Source: Sphagnum compactum (taxonomy: Eukaryota > Bryophyta > Sphagnopsida > Sphagnales). Taken from it: 64,000 nucleotides of DNA. Within the stretch, counting starts at the first letter, position 1. Every line of letters starts with the position of its first letter. Made by a program: the position numbers and the translations under genes. Under the pieces are notes generated by a model. The model was not told where the DNA came from. It did not search any database and worked only from the letters and a program-made list of their open reading frames with translations. The stretch lies in assembly GCA_965153455.1 (NCBI GenBank), contig OZ234503.1, positions 14,141,118-14,205,117 on the forward strand, written 5' to 3'. Of this stretch, positions 10,535-28,812 are shown piece by piece.

Positions 10535-13500
10535 CATGGGTTTTCTCTTGACCTGATGATTTCAGGGACTGATTGAAAGAAGTTACTACTCTTTCCAGTT
10601 TTGAGAGCCACCCCACAATTTTGTAGCAAATTAGTTAGGATTGCAATCAAGTACACAAGTACAGCATGTCATTAATTGAGTTATGAATGAGTCCTCATTG
10701 TACCAATCTTGCCAAGTTAGCTTGTCCATTCTTTCTCTGCCTGAAAGAGTGGTGGCTCTCTGGGGCAAAGGCTGGGTAACCAGCTTGTACTATATCACTG
10801 TATTCTATTTCAGTCAATCTGCATGGGCTTGACAGGAGTTCCTCCTGGTCAAAATTATGCTTTTGTGTTTCATAGGCACCTTTGTGTACAATGGTCCATT
10901 ATTAGTAAAGAGTCATTAAGTGTTTTGCTTCATTGCAATTTGCACCATTTCATGTTGAGAAGCAACCTGCTCTCAATTGTATATCCATATATTATTGCTC
11001 CTTTTCAGTTCTAGATTGTTTCTGGTTGTACTGGGCTGACAACAGAGCATGATCTCAGGATCCATGATGCTGCCCATGTCTTATTGTCAAGATTAACAGT
11101 GTACAGTCCTCAAATCCTCACATGCTGTAATTTTTGCTTGATCTTCTTCTTGGCACTGGTTTGGTTCGACATTTTGTTGTGGAAGTTAATAAAGCTCTAT
11201 TGTTGTGTTTAACTCTTTAGAAAGTCTCCAAATATATTAGAGTACACTTCTCTGAAAGCGATTGATCTTCTGATCTCCAGAATTGCTTAAGAATCTGTCA
11301 TTGTTTTGGGTTTACCAACTGCACACTATCATGTATCTTTTTCATGATGCAAATCTTTTCAATCCTGACATTTTTGCAGGTCAGAGTCTTGTGGCTTGAT
11401 TCACCTTTTGAAACTGGTAATTTGAGCTTCAACCCCCCATATTCTTTTATCTGTTTGGCATTTTGTGTTGCTTGTGATAAATAGTATTATGGAGGTATCA
11501 TATGTGGCATTGTTGATTGCTCATCAATCTAGTGGACTTTTGACATAGGAGTGTCAATTTTGCAGCTTGCAATGGCCAAGCAGTGACAACAAGGACCATG
11601 TTCTCTTGTTGTTCTTTCTGCCTGTGGAATTGATTTTTGTTGTGTGAGAGAAGAGTTGGAATCTGCATCTGAGATGTGGTGAGAGTTTGTGAATGACTGT
11701 GTTGCTCTGGTGTGTGCTTTCTTCTGTAAAGCAGTGTGGTGCTCTGTGATTTTGTGAATCTGAGGTTTTGCCACTCATCCTGTTGTCTTTATCTGTGTTC
11801 TGTGGTTGGGATGAGGGACTTGTTTCTGCTGAAAGAGGGTATGGGGAGGGAGGAGCATTCTTGTAATCTCCTGAGCTTCAGAACTTGCAGACTACTGCTT
11901 TACTTTGTGCCAGAGGGTCTCAAGATTCTCTTGAGCTCCAATTTTATCCAGGATCTGTTATAGAAACAACTTAACAACAGCATACCTGAATTTCTCTTTA
12001 TACAATTTATATTCAGTGACAGAAGCTTGTGAGATCAAGAGCTGGAGAAGTTTTCAGTTAGTCAACACGAGCGTGATGTGCTATCTTCCGGTGGAGTCAT
12101 CATGGAGGATTGCGATCTGCAACCAGGGGGCAGGCATGACTCAATGATACCTTCAAATGTAGTTGCCACCTGCAGATCGGTAACTGGCATGTTGAACAGA
12201 CAAAACCCCTGAATATTCCTAGTGTACGCTATACTTTGATGGACGAGATGTTTGCAGGCAAGAGATGGAGTGTGGGATTACTGATTTGAGGATTTTGAGC
12301 AGTTGAATTTTGAGCAAGCTGCCAAATGGTACTTTTCCTGGTTCATGAAACTTAATCTCTCATGGTCCATCAACATATCTGTGCTGCTATTGCTCAACAT
12401 TTTTGAGGTAAGGTTGGATTTTACCTTATGTCTTTCTCAAATTTCGTGTATGATGAACGCTTAATAGCAGCAGCAAAGACATTTTGGATCTCTGGCAGCT
12501 TGCATTATGAAGCCCAGCTGGTAGCTTATGAGCTGTGAACAGATGTGAGCAAGATATCACACTGCAGATACCTACCACAATTGTGTAGGCAGTTTGTGTA
12601 GTAAAATAGGATTTTCAAGATCAATATGGGGAGAGAGAAATCCTACCTGGGAGGATTGTCATACTGTGTTACTCTGCACCGAATGTCTCTTCTTTTCACA
12701 ACAATCAGGAAGAAGGTTTGGATGCCTGCTTACCAGTATTCATTTTCTTCTGATCATTCTTGTCTCATTTCCTGTCCATTAGACAATGTCTACATACAAG
12801 TAGTGATTGTGATTGTTAGAACACCTAACTTCAAATATGAAGGTTTTGGTTTCAAAGCATCTTGCTACATAATGCATCTTCTTTGTAATGCATTATTGGA
12901 ATGTGATCTTGTGCTTGCTGTTGTCTATGTCAGCTTTAAGATTCTGGCCTGATTTTTCTCTCTTTGCCAAGAATTCACCAAGTTCTAAATCATATTCAAG
13001 CTCTGCTGGTTAGAAAACTCTATGTGAAAGTGCACATGCTTTGGGTTGATGCTGATTTCAGTATTGTGTTTTGTGCTGCAGTTGACCACAAGCTCTCATG
13101 TATTCCACTTCTCAAAGAATTTGTTGAGATGCATTCTGAATTCATCTGAAATTGTGCTGGAATTACTCTTTTAAGTCATCTACATCAAGTTGATGTTCAG
13201 ATTTGGAAACTTTGCAAATGAAGGAGCTTGGTTAAAAAACCTCAATTTTCCATGCAGGATAAGGCCATCTGGAATTTGGCAACGTGCACAACTTTCCAGG
13301 GACTGAATAGATTTATTCAAGATGCAATTCAGGCTCTGCGTTTTTCTGTCATGATCTACTCCTATGTGTTTACTATGTGATGTGGCTGTTTCATCTTCTA
13401 TCATTTGCTGGGACCAGAAGGTAACAAGGTTCTTGTTTTGTGCAATCTTGCAGTGAAACAATCATCCAGAAAACTTGGAAAGAAATCAACCCAGAACTCG

Positions 13501-13640
13501 GGCCATTATGACATGAACAGAACCTGATAGTGAGCACACTCAAATACTTTCTTCTAACTATGCTCATTGTCCCAAGAGTGATGTCAGTTTTGTTATAATA
13601 TGCATGTACGCAGAGAAGTAGAGACTATGAAATGATATAG
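10535..13640. other. 3' flank of the hydrolase gene, no coding exon found
   Basis: About 3.1 kb of T-rich, gene-like composition (TTTGCAG and GTAAG-like words, few simple repeats) but no frame with recognisable protein. It could hold a long or spliced 3' UTR or a non-coding transcript. Nothing in the sequence decides this. Confidence 0.35.
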
Positions 13641-13649
13641 TACTTTGTT

Positions 13650-14127
13650 CGGTCCCTCATTTTGAGGAATGTGCACCAGATGTTACTGTGAGGTGTGAGT
13701 ACATTTTCTGGGAACCTCATGAAACATTTCCTATTTTAACTATTTTGAGCTTTTGTGCAGTTTTGCATTTTGAGGAATGTTCACCAGATGTTATTTTTTA
13801 GAAACCTCATGAAACATTTCTTTTTGAACTGTTGCTGGTTTGCACATGTTAGAGATTTCCCCATGTAGTTGGAGGGCGCGCTTTAAATCCATAATCTTCC
13901 CTCCTCTCACACTGGAGGGCATCTTCTGTTTTTGGGTGGGCTCTTACATTTTTGTAAAGGCCGACTGATTTTTCTTTGTGTGATGAATACGAGATGACAT
14001 GGTGTTCAGATGGGTGTGTTACAAGAATTTGGTGCTGCCCTCTGCTGCTCCCTTGGGTGGGTGCCTTCTTATTCTGGTAATGCCCCCCATCTGAGGGTTT
14101 TACATAAGGATGGGCAGAAACACAATG
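13650..14127. repeat. Diverged repeats of the TTTTGAGGAATG type
   Basis: TTTTGAGGAATG, then CACCAGATGTTA and CCTCATGAAACATTTC, occurs twice (about 13,660-13,730 and 13,768-13,820). The words overlap those of the minisatellite that follows, so this may be its decayed edge. Confidence 0.5.
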
Positions 14128-14650
14128 TACTTTTCATTTGGTTCCACATTTTGAGGAATCTTCAGTAGGTTTTTTACATTTTGAGGAATGCTCACGAGTT
14201 TTCTGAAAACCTTTGCTTATCTATCTCAGCTACAAAATCTATTTACCAAACAGGACCAATGTACTTTTCATTTGGTTCCACATTTTGAGGAATCTTCAAT
14301 AGGTTAATTACATTTTTAGGAATGCTCACGAGTTTTCTGAAAGCCTTTTCTTATCTATCTCAGCTACAAAATCTACTTACCAAACAGGACCAACGTACTT
14401 TTCTCCACATTTTGAGGAATCTTCAATAGGTTATTTACATTTTGAGGAATGCTCACGAGTTTTCTGAAAACCTTTGCTTATTTATCTCAGCTACAAAATT
14501 TACTTACCAAACAGGACCAACGTACTTTTCATTTGGTTCCACATTTTGAGGAAACTTCAATAGGTTAATTACATTTTGAGGAATGCTCACGAATTTTCTG
14601 AAAACCTTTGCTTATCTATCTCAGCTACAAAATCTATTTACCGAATAGGA
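14128..14650. repeat. Minisatellite, four copies of ~127-134 bp
   Basis: CACATTTTGAGGAA starts at 14145, 14279, 14406 and 14540. Each copy continues with ACATTTT.AGGAATGCTCACGA, TTTTCTGAAA and CTCAGCTACAAAAT. The third unit lacks the CATTTGGTT segment, which explains its shorter period. The array ends about 160 bp from the stop codon of the CIPK gene, so it may lie in that gene's 3' UTR. Confidence 0.85.
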
Positions 14651-14812
14651 CCCGAGTCTCTTCATCAGGTCTCATGATCTGGAAGTCTACCCATTTTGTA
14701 TCCTTCATTGGTGACTCAATGACAGTATGCGCTTTCTCAAAATCAAGCACAAGTGTTTTTCTGTATCAATTTGTCCAAAATTTTTGCTGCAGAGTGTGTG
14801 TTGGTGTCCCAT

Positions 14813-20578
<5,766 letters not shown>

Positions 20579-22230
20579 GAGCGATGATGATTAGCTTTCC
20601 TCCTCTGCAAGTCTAGTACGAGAACTACTAATACTACTACTACTACTACAGCTCCTGCAACCTGCAGCAGATTATTGTTTTGTTTCATGATTGAGTACAC
20701 ATAACGTCGGCCATGACCTGCAGCTCATGCATGATGATCACGTGCTGCATGCAGTAGAGCAGCTGCTGTCAAGACACTAGAATTTATTTTTTCCTCGCAA
20801 GAATCTTAGTAACTACAATTATTAAGCTCCGGCAGCCGGATAATTTTCAGCATGAATCCTAGTTGAATTATTGTTACGAGCATCTCTAGCTAGAGAGTTG
20901 CAGTGCAAGAAGCAGCTTCGTGTCGTGAACCAATGCAGTAGATATATACTAGTGACTAGATTACAAAGAACAGCCGTGATTGTCTCCACCGCGACTAGCT
21001 AGCTGCATCAGAGCAATTATCCGGCAAGAGTCTCAAACCGAGCATAAAAATTCAAGCTTCACACTCTGAGAAGAAAGCTGCATGGAGCAGACGAGTTCAT
21101 GGATCTAAAGCTACCTGCTGCACTCACCGGGTTAATCTAGAACGCGGCTTGTAGGACCACCGCAACGCTCATACCGTCGGGACCGGCATCACAACGTCGA
21201 CGCTGCTGCTGCATCGTCCTGCATGAAATCCCACAATATTCATGCAGCTCATTTCCGCTTGAATCCTCATAGACTCCGTCTCCCCCCAGACGGGGCTTGA
21301 TCCACCAGAAGCGGCTTCGGGAATATTGTCACGCCTGCGGCCGCAGCTTGTTGTATTGTAGCTACAATAAGATATGTGTTTCCGAGGATGAATTGCCAAT
21401 CTTCTCGGGTGCAAAAGATCAAGAACTTTCGATCATCCGCTTCCCTCCAGCAGCTAGAGGCAAAGAAACAACCAAAAGCTCATTCAACCAAAAGCTTTAA
21501 AGCTCGCCCCGAGAGTACTGTGGAAGTTCTCAAGAGACCTGACCTTAGCAGCGAACTCTGACTCAGAAAACTGCCTCTTTCCGATCACAACCACAAGAAG
21601 AATCTTGCAAATCACAAGCTCAGTACTTGCTGGGTCCTGCAGTACTTCACAAATCTCGTCGGCTCAGGAAAAAATACACACTCAAAGCTCGTCTCTATAT
21701 AATTTCAGCGAACTGACTGCTGTGAGGACTGCAGCTGTGGACTAGCTAGCACCAATTCAGAAAACCAAATAAGATTTCAGAAACAAAGCTCTCGGAAACG
21801 GAATCGCTAATCTCTACGCCTGAAGAACCACAAAAACAACAAGAATAAGAAGCTGAAATCTTGGAAAACTTCTTCTTCTTGGCTGGAAAGTAGAGCAAAA
21901 ATAATGAAAATCCGAGATGGGGAATAAGAAACTCGGAGCTTAAATACACGAGTGATTTCTCTTGGACAAACCACGGGAAAATCGACGCGACAAAAGCTCG
22001 AGGAGCAGCAGCAACTGGTTCGGATCGAGCTCCCTCGCTCTCCGCGAAGAACGCCGGAGAAGGGCCCGCCACCGGGACCGGGCCGGCGACCTAACGGGGC
22101 CGGCGGCGGTGTCCCCGAACCTCGTCGATCCCGTCACCGGCGGCGGCCGAACCTCCTTCTCCCGAACCAGATTGCCGAGCCTCTTTAGGTTGGAGACCTA
22201 GGGCTTTTCCCTCCTTTAAAAAAAAAAAAG
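20579..22230 (-). promoter_or_regulatory. Upstream/5' leader region of the CIPK gene
   Basis: No coding exon seen on either strand. A GC-rich, CpG-rich patch covers about 22,010-22,160. On the minus strand, TATTTAA at 21,946-21,940 and TTATATAG near 21,700 are possible TATA boxes. The distance to the ATG (over 1 kb) suggests a long leader, perhaps with an intron. The promoter position is inferred only. Confidence 0.35.
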
Positions 22231-22404
22231 CTGCTCGTTTGATGCTTTTGGAAATTGCTTATTTCTGGGTCATTCTTTTTCTTTTCTTTTTTGGGGTTAG
22301 GTGCGGGGTGGTTTAAGGGGGTATATTTTATTTTTATTTTTTAAAATTTTTCATTTCTGGGATTATTTTGTCATGTGGGTCACAATGGGCTATATCATCC
22401 AGAA
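22231..22404. other. AT-rich boundary between gene island and repeat block
   Basis: Homopolymer-rich sequence (A and T runs). Composition drops sharply from the GC-rich patch at 22.0-22.16 kb. No feature read. Confidence 0.3.
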
Positions 22405-22510
22405 GAGGAAATAGCCAAATTTGGCTACAGATCGGACAGGGCATTAATAATTTTTCTAAAACCCTGCTATGTTATGGCAATGTCCACGAATCTACTATTT
22501 AAAATATGGC
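22405..22510. repeat. Dispersed repeat copy with the AGCCAAATTTGGCT palindrome
   Basis: The exact palindrome AGCCAAATTTGGCT sits at 22413-22426. The following text (CCCTGCTATGTTATGGCAA, then TCTAC) matches 57,150-57,260 and, in reverse orientation, 62,110-62,210. Confidence 0.6.
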
Positions 22511-22526
22511 GAGAACAGAGCTTTTT

Positions 22527-22680
22527 CCAGTGTTGCACTGGTATGGCCCTTTTCACATATCAGCCGGATATTGGTACTGAGTTACTTTCATACCCGCCTG
22601 GTACTGGGTACATAGTGGATCAGTATATATACCAGTACCATACACCTAGGTTGTTCCCTATATACCAGTACAACACTGGT
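22527..22680. repeat. Cluster of short palindromes and GGTACTGG words
   Basis: CCAGTG-TTG-CACTGG is a perfect hairpin at 22527-22541. TGGTACTGG (22599-22607) pairs exactly with CCAGTACCA (22632-22640). More CCAGTAC/CACTGG words follow up to 22,680. The density of complementary words is well above the surroundings. Confidence 0.6.
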
Positions 22681-22687
22681 TTAGGCT

Positions 22688-22708
22688 AAACCCTAAACCC
22701 TAAACCCT
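22688..22708. repeat. Interstitial plant telomere repeat, three units
   Basis: Three perfect AAACCCT units, the complement of TTTAGGG. Too short for a chromosome end. It sits directly after the palindrome cluster. Confidence 0.85.
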
Positions 22709-22709
22709 A

Positions 22710-23690
22710 GAAATATGGCTACCTGATATTGAGGATTTTTTTCCAAAAAATTCCTTTGTACCCTCTTGCCATGGCAAAAATTAGGCATAATTTTTTAATG
22801 GCTAATTTTTGAAAAAAAAAAACCGGACCAAGGTCCAAAAATCAATCAGAAGTAGGGGGGGCCAATTTGAAGCAACGTGGACCCTTTGCATGTCTTAAAA
22901 TAAATTTGGCCAATATAGAAAAAGCCAAATAGAATCCAAATGCCAATAGCCAATAGCCAAATATCCAAAAACCAATAGCCACCAAATGCTCCATCTCCAA
23001 CCATTTCAATTGGGCCCACAATGAAAACAAAAAAATTCTGGCCTTTTGGGTCTTTCCTAGTCCAAGTCTAAATTACAAACAAACAAAAAAAGGCCCCAAA
23101 TAATGTTCCATGCACAAAAAAGGCCCCATTTGAGAAATTTCATGGGTGTTCTTGCTCTACCTAAGGTGGCCCTAAATTTAGCCCACCAAGCTTTTGTGGA
23201 GTACCCTCATTTGGGGTTAACTAGGGGCCCTATAATTGGCTATTTCTTCTTCTTCTTCTTCTTCTTTATGTCATTTCTTAAATACTCAAAACAAACATGT
23301 GCATTCAAGGGTCCAATTTTTCAAAACACGATGCACACCAAACCCACCACACGGATTGAGAAAAATAATACCACATACAATGCACCACGTTCTAATTCAA
23401 GCCTCCCACGAGACGAGACTTCGGGAGTCAAACAAGAGCTGATTTTCTTTTGAGGAAAAAAAAAGAGATATTTATTGAAAATAATTTAATAATTACTCTT
23501 GGAATGGTAAAGGCACTATGTACTACAATATGTATTTTTAAATGGGGATTTTAGACTTCTATCCGACAAGGAAGAGCCTACACAAGCATTGCCTTTCAAA
23601 GGCAATGAAGTATTTTTCATAGCCAATCAAATTGTTCCATTTGCTTCATCTTAGCGAATAAGATAATATCGTTATTCAACTCAAATGGTT
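22710..23690. other. AT-rich intergenic DNA with (TTC)n
   Basis: No gene recognised. Words such as AATAGCCAAATAT recur between 22,910 and 22,985. A TTC run lies at 23,244-23,266. Confidence 0.4.
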
Positions 23691-23699
23691 GCACATTGT

Positions 23700-23960
23700 C
23701 GAGATTTTATGGGTTCCCTTCTATGTCAGGGTTGTACGGAAGATAGGCTCTAGCAAGTTGCCAAAATATCATAGGATTCTTAAAATTTTATATTTTATTC
23801 TTTGACCTATAGCCAAATTTGGCTAATTTCTCTTGTGGATCATCACCGATGTGGTTACATCACAAAATTTAAGCCAAAATAACCCTAGATTATTGTCTTC
23901 TCTTTGGGGCTACCTCTATAGGTTACAAGAGAAAGACTTTGGGCGAAACACATTGCCAAT
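23700..23960 (+). repeat. Dispersed repeat copy with the palindrome
   Basis: AGCCAAATTTGGCT at 23811-23824 is preceded by GTTGCCAAAATATCATAGGA and followed by TAATTTCTCTTGTGGAT, then CATCACAAAA. The same order occurs at 62,140-62,280, so these are two copies of one element in the same orientation. Confidence 0.65.
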
Positions 23961-25009
23961 AAAATTGTGCTACTATCGGGTTGACCCTATTGGGAACTTG
24001 GGGAACTAATTGAGAATATATAATTAATAATCATTGAGCACTTGGTGGGAACATGAAGGAACAATATGGAATACATTTGGGAACACCAAATTCTGAAAAG
24101 TTCCCATTCCCCCCTCCTCTCTCCCTTCTTTTCCCCCAAAAGGTGAAAACCTAGGCCTCGCTCGAGGGTGCTTGTTGCCGGTGCACCTCATTGGCTGCTA
24201 AGGATTTCTATCTCTAATTGTGTTGAGCACCATTTGTGGACTATATACCAATGGCAAGGGTATGAATGAATCATGGGTACATACGTAGTAATCATGGTAC
24301 ATAAGATGGTGTCGAGGCTTGTCTTTGCAATAGGGTGAATTTCATGACAATTTGTTACTATTGTCGGTTCCACCATAACCACTAGTGTGGCCTGTGCCGT
24401 TGGCCCAAGTGTTACACGAGTACGCATTATTACATATAGTAAAGGACGTCATGAAGCTTCCCCTTAATCCGTCCCGTGGTTCTTGTGTAAGTGAGATTTT
24501 CAAGCATATTAGATGCCCTCCAAATACACCAAAACAAATTTCTTGGCATGCTTTACACGACACAACAATGCAAGGAGGAAGTTCGCATGTGAGTTTCATT
24601 CCCCAAGAAATTTGGGAAGTTGAGCACAAAGCTAACTTGGCTTTGTAGGGTTAACCCCATGTAGCTTTTGAGAGGGGAGGAGGACTCTATAAACAATTAT
24701 CTGTATGGAGTACCTAGGGTGGTTAGGCACTATTTAATTGTTTTTTTTTAATTTCAAAAAATTCGAAAAAATGTGTGCTTGCCATGCCAAAAAATTGAAT
24801 GAAGTTCTCAAGCACAATAACTTCATTATTTAGTATAATGTTAAATTGTAAATTTTTACTTGTTATACGGTAGGTGCCTCAACTAAGGGCATCTCCACTC
24901 ATTACTATGCAAACATCCATAAAAATGTTAGTATTCAAAGCCTTTTGGGTAAACTCATCATCAACAATCACGAAACAATAAGCCTTCTAACTACATGAAT
25001 TGTAATTGT
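23961..25009. other. Intergenic DNA, no gene recognised
   Basis: Frames of 80-95 residues exist on both strands at 24,188-24,650 but resemble no known domain. Their overlap on opposite strands argues against both being coding. Confidence 0.35.
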
Positions 25010-25385
25010 CATTTATTTTGGGAATTATATTGCAACAAATCATGAACTTTTTGCTATCTTTTCTAATTGAAATTTTAGTCAAAAAGCGCATTGGACACAT
25101 TTGGATTCAATAAAAAAAGACTAGTCAATTACAATAGGTAGTTATTAGTAAGTTAACCATCCTCATATGATTGAATCCAATCATGTTTGTTTTGATTGAA
25201 ATTTGTCATGTTCATTTTGACCAACATTCTAGTTTACATGACAACATAAATGATTTAAAATTAGAATTATTTTGTAATTTAAAATGATTGAAAATTTCAA
25301 TGGCTTATTATAGTGTTTAGATTTTTAATATTATCTTAATTTTATAAAATTGCAAAGGTGAATTATCATTGATTTGAATTCAATT
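25010..25385 (+). repeat. Dispersed ~370-bp repeat, first copy
   Basis: Reading this copy forward matches the reverse complement of 36,541-36,905. Shared anchors include ACAACAAATCATG, TAATAAAAAAAGAC-like text, GTAGTTATTAGTAAGTTAA / GTAGTTGTC...AAGTTAA, TTTGTCATGTT.TTTTGACC and TTATAAAATTGCAA. Very AT-rich and non-coding. The element class is unknown. Confidence 0.65.
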
Positions 25386-27397
25386 AAACTGAAAAAAAAA
25401 GGTTGTCAATCAGTAGCTAGACCTATTAAGCACCACCTATTATTTATAAGTAGCTTGATATTCAAATATAATCATTTACATCACATTTTACTTTGGAAAC
25501 TTTTTAATTCATCATTTAATTTAATTTTGTAATGTGTTTATTGGCAAACGTCACAATATTAATTTTTAGAAATATTTTTATGTATGACATACATTCAAAT
25601 ACAATATATTTTCATTTGATTCATTAATACTTTCATAATTTGAAATAAAATTTACAGGTGAAAGTTTGTGATCAATTTCACATGTATATAATTTTATAAC
25701 TACACTTGATTTAGTAATGGTTTCATATCAAGATTTCCAATGTAATTTCTTTAGTTATAATAATGTAATTATGTGTTTTCATAATTATTTTCATTTCACA
25801 TGTGTAGTACACAATCATAAGTTGATTGTTAAAAATTCATATGTTTTCAATTCATAATTACATTTAATTAAAGAATGAAGATATCATATACATGATGACA
25901 CGCCACTATTATTTGTCATATTATAACGACTTATAATGACTAAATCTAGTCATGATGTTAAGATTACAATTCCACCTAAGTCCGCTGGATGTGCCATGGT
26001 GCTGTTCATAATGTCTATTTTGACTAAAGTGAAAACTAAACTTAGTCATAATAGACAACTTCTACTTTTGTAACTGGTCAAAATGAACCTAGTTAGTCAT
26101 GTCAATGAAAAAATTTGATTATACAATCATATTATTCAAATTCAAGTAGTGAAAACGATAAGTTTTCTTTCAATTGTTCAAAGATGCTAAGATCTAGCAA
26201 GGAAAAAAAAACCCAAAAAAGCCTAATAAAACTTTTGTCCCTTGAACCCACCACAACCTTTGAAATGAAATTGCAAGCCACCCATATCTAGTATGGGTTG
26301 TTGTGAAGGGAAAGCAAAAGAGAATCAAAATATGGGAAGGCAAAGAAAAACAAAAGATGAGAAGAAGAGAGGGAGGCATGAAATGCAAAACATTTTATTA
26401 GTGACTATGATAGAAAATTCTCATTGAGTCTTGAAATGTCCCCATGTGAGCCTTACCCATATGGTGAGGCCTCCCACCTGCATGGGTGAGCCTTGGTCAT
26501 TCATTATGTTGCAACGAATGCTCGGATAGTAGGGCATTACCATACACATAAAGACTAGGAAAATTTCTTTTCCCACACAAATGCGGCAAACCCTAGATCA
26601 TAATCTCATAAGGATTTCCTTGCAAAACAATCTTATGGAGTTCCCTTATAAGACAACTCCTCCTTGGCCTGGTATGTACGTATATTGTCTAACCCCTTGT
26701 ACATTCATAAGTACTTTTATCATAAAATATTTATCGTTAGACTTGTTGTGCACTTATAAGTACTTTTATGATCCAACCTCTTGAAGTTCTTAAATATTTA
26801 TGTGATGGGATTCCCCTTTACCGTGGGACTTCCACTATACAAAATAAATCAAATTGTGAAGACACACAAGAGAAGAAAGGCCGGATTTTGGTGCAGTGGT
26901 TTTTTGGTCAATTTTTTTAAAACATAGCCTAGGTGGTGATCATGTAGAAAAACAAAGATTTAGCCAAATTTGGCTATACATGATATACAAAAGTTTACTA
27001 TAAAAATGAATCCATGTATATTCTTAGCTAGCCACATGGAACTACCTATGTAAGTGGGTAAGTATCATACGCAATGAGGTGGGAAATGTAAGAGCTTTAC
27101 CTACGGAATTAGGTAAGTTGGTAAGGCACTTGGTGGCTACTAAGCACGGAGACATAATATATGTGTGGATGATCGGTTCATAACTCACCACCATGGTTTT
27201 TGGGTGTAGCTTAATGGTGAGCTTAACCCTCTTTTAGTGGGGATCTTTGGAAGCATAGTGTGTGTGACCTTTGCAAGCTAGCCCATGTAACCCTGACAAT
27301 TGAAAATCTTGGAAGCGAATACTAACATCTAAGTGAACATGATTTTGCTACAATGGTGTGGGTTAGTGGTGTTTTTGGAGCCAACCATTGATTTTAA
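25386..27397. other. AT-rich repeat DNA, no gene seen
   Basis: Stop-rich in all frames. Contains a third exact AGCCAAATTTGGCT palindrome at 26962-26975. No other recognisable feature. Confidence 0.4.
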
Positions 27398-27880
27398 ATG
27401 AATTTCTAGAGCTTCACGGTGGCATTTGATTTGCTTACGGTATCGGGCTTGGGTGAGTCACAAAAGTGAGAGGGATAGGGAAATTTTTTAAAACACAAAT
27501 TTTTAGGCCTTCATGGTGACTCCTTAAATCCTCTAGAGCATTTGCATTCGGGCGAGTCACAAAAGTGAAGAGAGGGGAACAATATTTTAAGTGAATTTCG
27601 AGAGCTTCATGGTGACTTTTTGATTTCTTTACACTATATTGAGTTTTGGTGAGTCATAAAAGTGAAGAAATGAAAAATATTTTTTAAAATGAATTTCTAG
27701 AGCTTCGTGGTGAGTTCTAGTTCCTTCAAAAAAAAAAGTGTTTGGGTGAATCACAAAAAAAGCATTGGGGGAGAACGAATATTTAAAATGAATTTCTTGA
27801 GCTTTGTGACGACTTCCAATTCTTTTACAATATCGTTTTTTGGGTGAGTCACAAAAGTGAGTGGCGGGGGGAGGGGAGGA
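27398..27880 (+). repeat. Diverged minisatellite, about five ~97-bp units
   Basis: Units start near 27,398, 27,500, 27,590, 27,690 and 27,788. Each shows AATTTCTAGAGCTTC.TGGTGA, a T-rich spacer, then GGTGAGTCACAAAAGTGA. They lie just left of a truncated Helitron tail and may be its internal repeats. Confidence 0.6.
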
Positions 27881-27985
27881 GAGTGATATTCCATGGAATA
27901 TTGAATAACAAGATTTTAGAAGAGATATTTCGGGAAAGTTGTGTTGATTCTCTATACTCGGCACCATCTTGAGAACTTTCTGTTT

Positions 27986-28043
27986 TAAAAAAAAACTAAA
28001 ACATGAACCAAACATTGTTGAAATAACACACCTGTGCATTAGG
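27986..28043 (+). mobile_element. Truncated Helitron 3' tail
   Basis: About 58 bases ending CACACCTGTGCATTAGG are an almost exact inverted copy of 28,753-28,812. The copy stops in the loop of the terminal hairpin. It lacks the second arm and the CTAG end, so this terminus is broken. Confidence 0.65.
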
Positions 28044-28734
28044 GAAAGTAGCCAAAGAATCCCTAGCAACATGAACAAGCGAGCTTGACACCACCAATCA
28101 AAGACTCGAACCACCGGGGCTTCCTTCAAAGGGCTTCATTTCATTTGAAACCTCCATGAATGATAATTGGTTCTAGGGAAGCCCAATTCTAAGGAAGTGA
28201 GAATTGAGCGCCCTCATACAACTTGCACTCTAATTCACATTGGGACGGGCTTGGGCTTGGGATGGATAAGTTTTCTATGTGTTAACTCGATCGTTGTTGA
28301 GTCATGTTTAGATTTCCTCATAGCTTCAGTTTGTAGTAGGAGGTAGCTTCGTCTCTCTACTCCGTAACACACTCATCAGAGTTTTGGGCATTTGTTATCC
28401 GACACACCTCACCTCTAGATGTGCAATACGGGTGTCAAAATACCGTATGCCTTAGAGGCGTCTGCACAAATTATATTCATTTTAGAAACACCAAACTATA
28501 TATATAAAAAAATTTCAAAGAGATTTTTATTTTTTTGTGAAGGAAAATGGGAGAAATACCCCTTTTTCTCAAAATGAATTTTGTGATTATGAATCGCAAG
28601 GTAACCGCATTGGGGAGTGGGGGAGGGGGGGGTGGGGAGGGGGTTCTCTTCCCATCTAATAGTCAACGAACGCTGGTATATACTATATACCATGGTACCT
28701 TGGCTGCTTCGGCACAACAAATTATATATATATA

Positions 28735-28812
28735 CTAGTTTGAACCCCGTGCCTAATGCACAGGTGTGTTATTTCAACAATGTTTGGTTCATGTTTTAGT
28801 TTTTTTTTTTTT
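28735..28812 (-). mobile_element. Helitron 3' terminus, minus strand
   Basis: On the minus strand the sequence runs CCTGTGC-ATTAG-GCACGGG (hairpin 28,764-28,746 with one T-G pair), then ten bases ending CTAG at 28,738-28,735, followed by T. That is the Helitron end rule. The body should extend to higher coordinates. I could not find its 5' TC end. The tail resembles that of the complete Helitron at 850-1193. Confidence 0.7.

Noticed and set aside
21746-22201. Proline/arginine-rich frames in the GC-rich patch upstream of CIPK
   Set aside because: High GC removes stops by chance. Frames overlap on both strands and match no family.
22493-22507. ATCTACTATTTAAAATAT as a second Helitron 5' end
   Set aside because: It lies inside the dispersed palindrome repeat, and no matching hairpin/CTRR end follows in this orientation.
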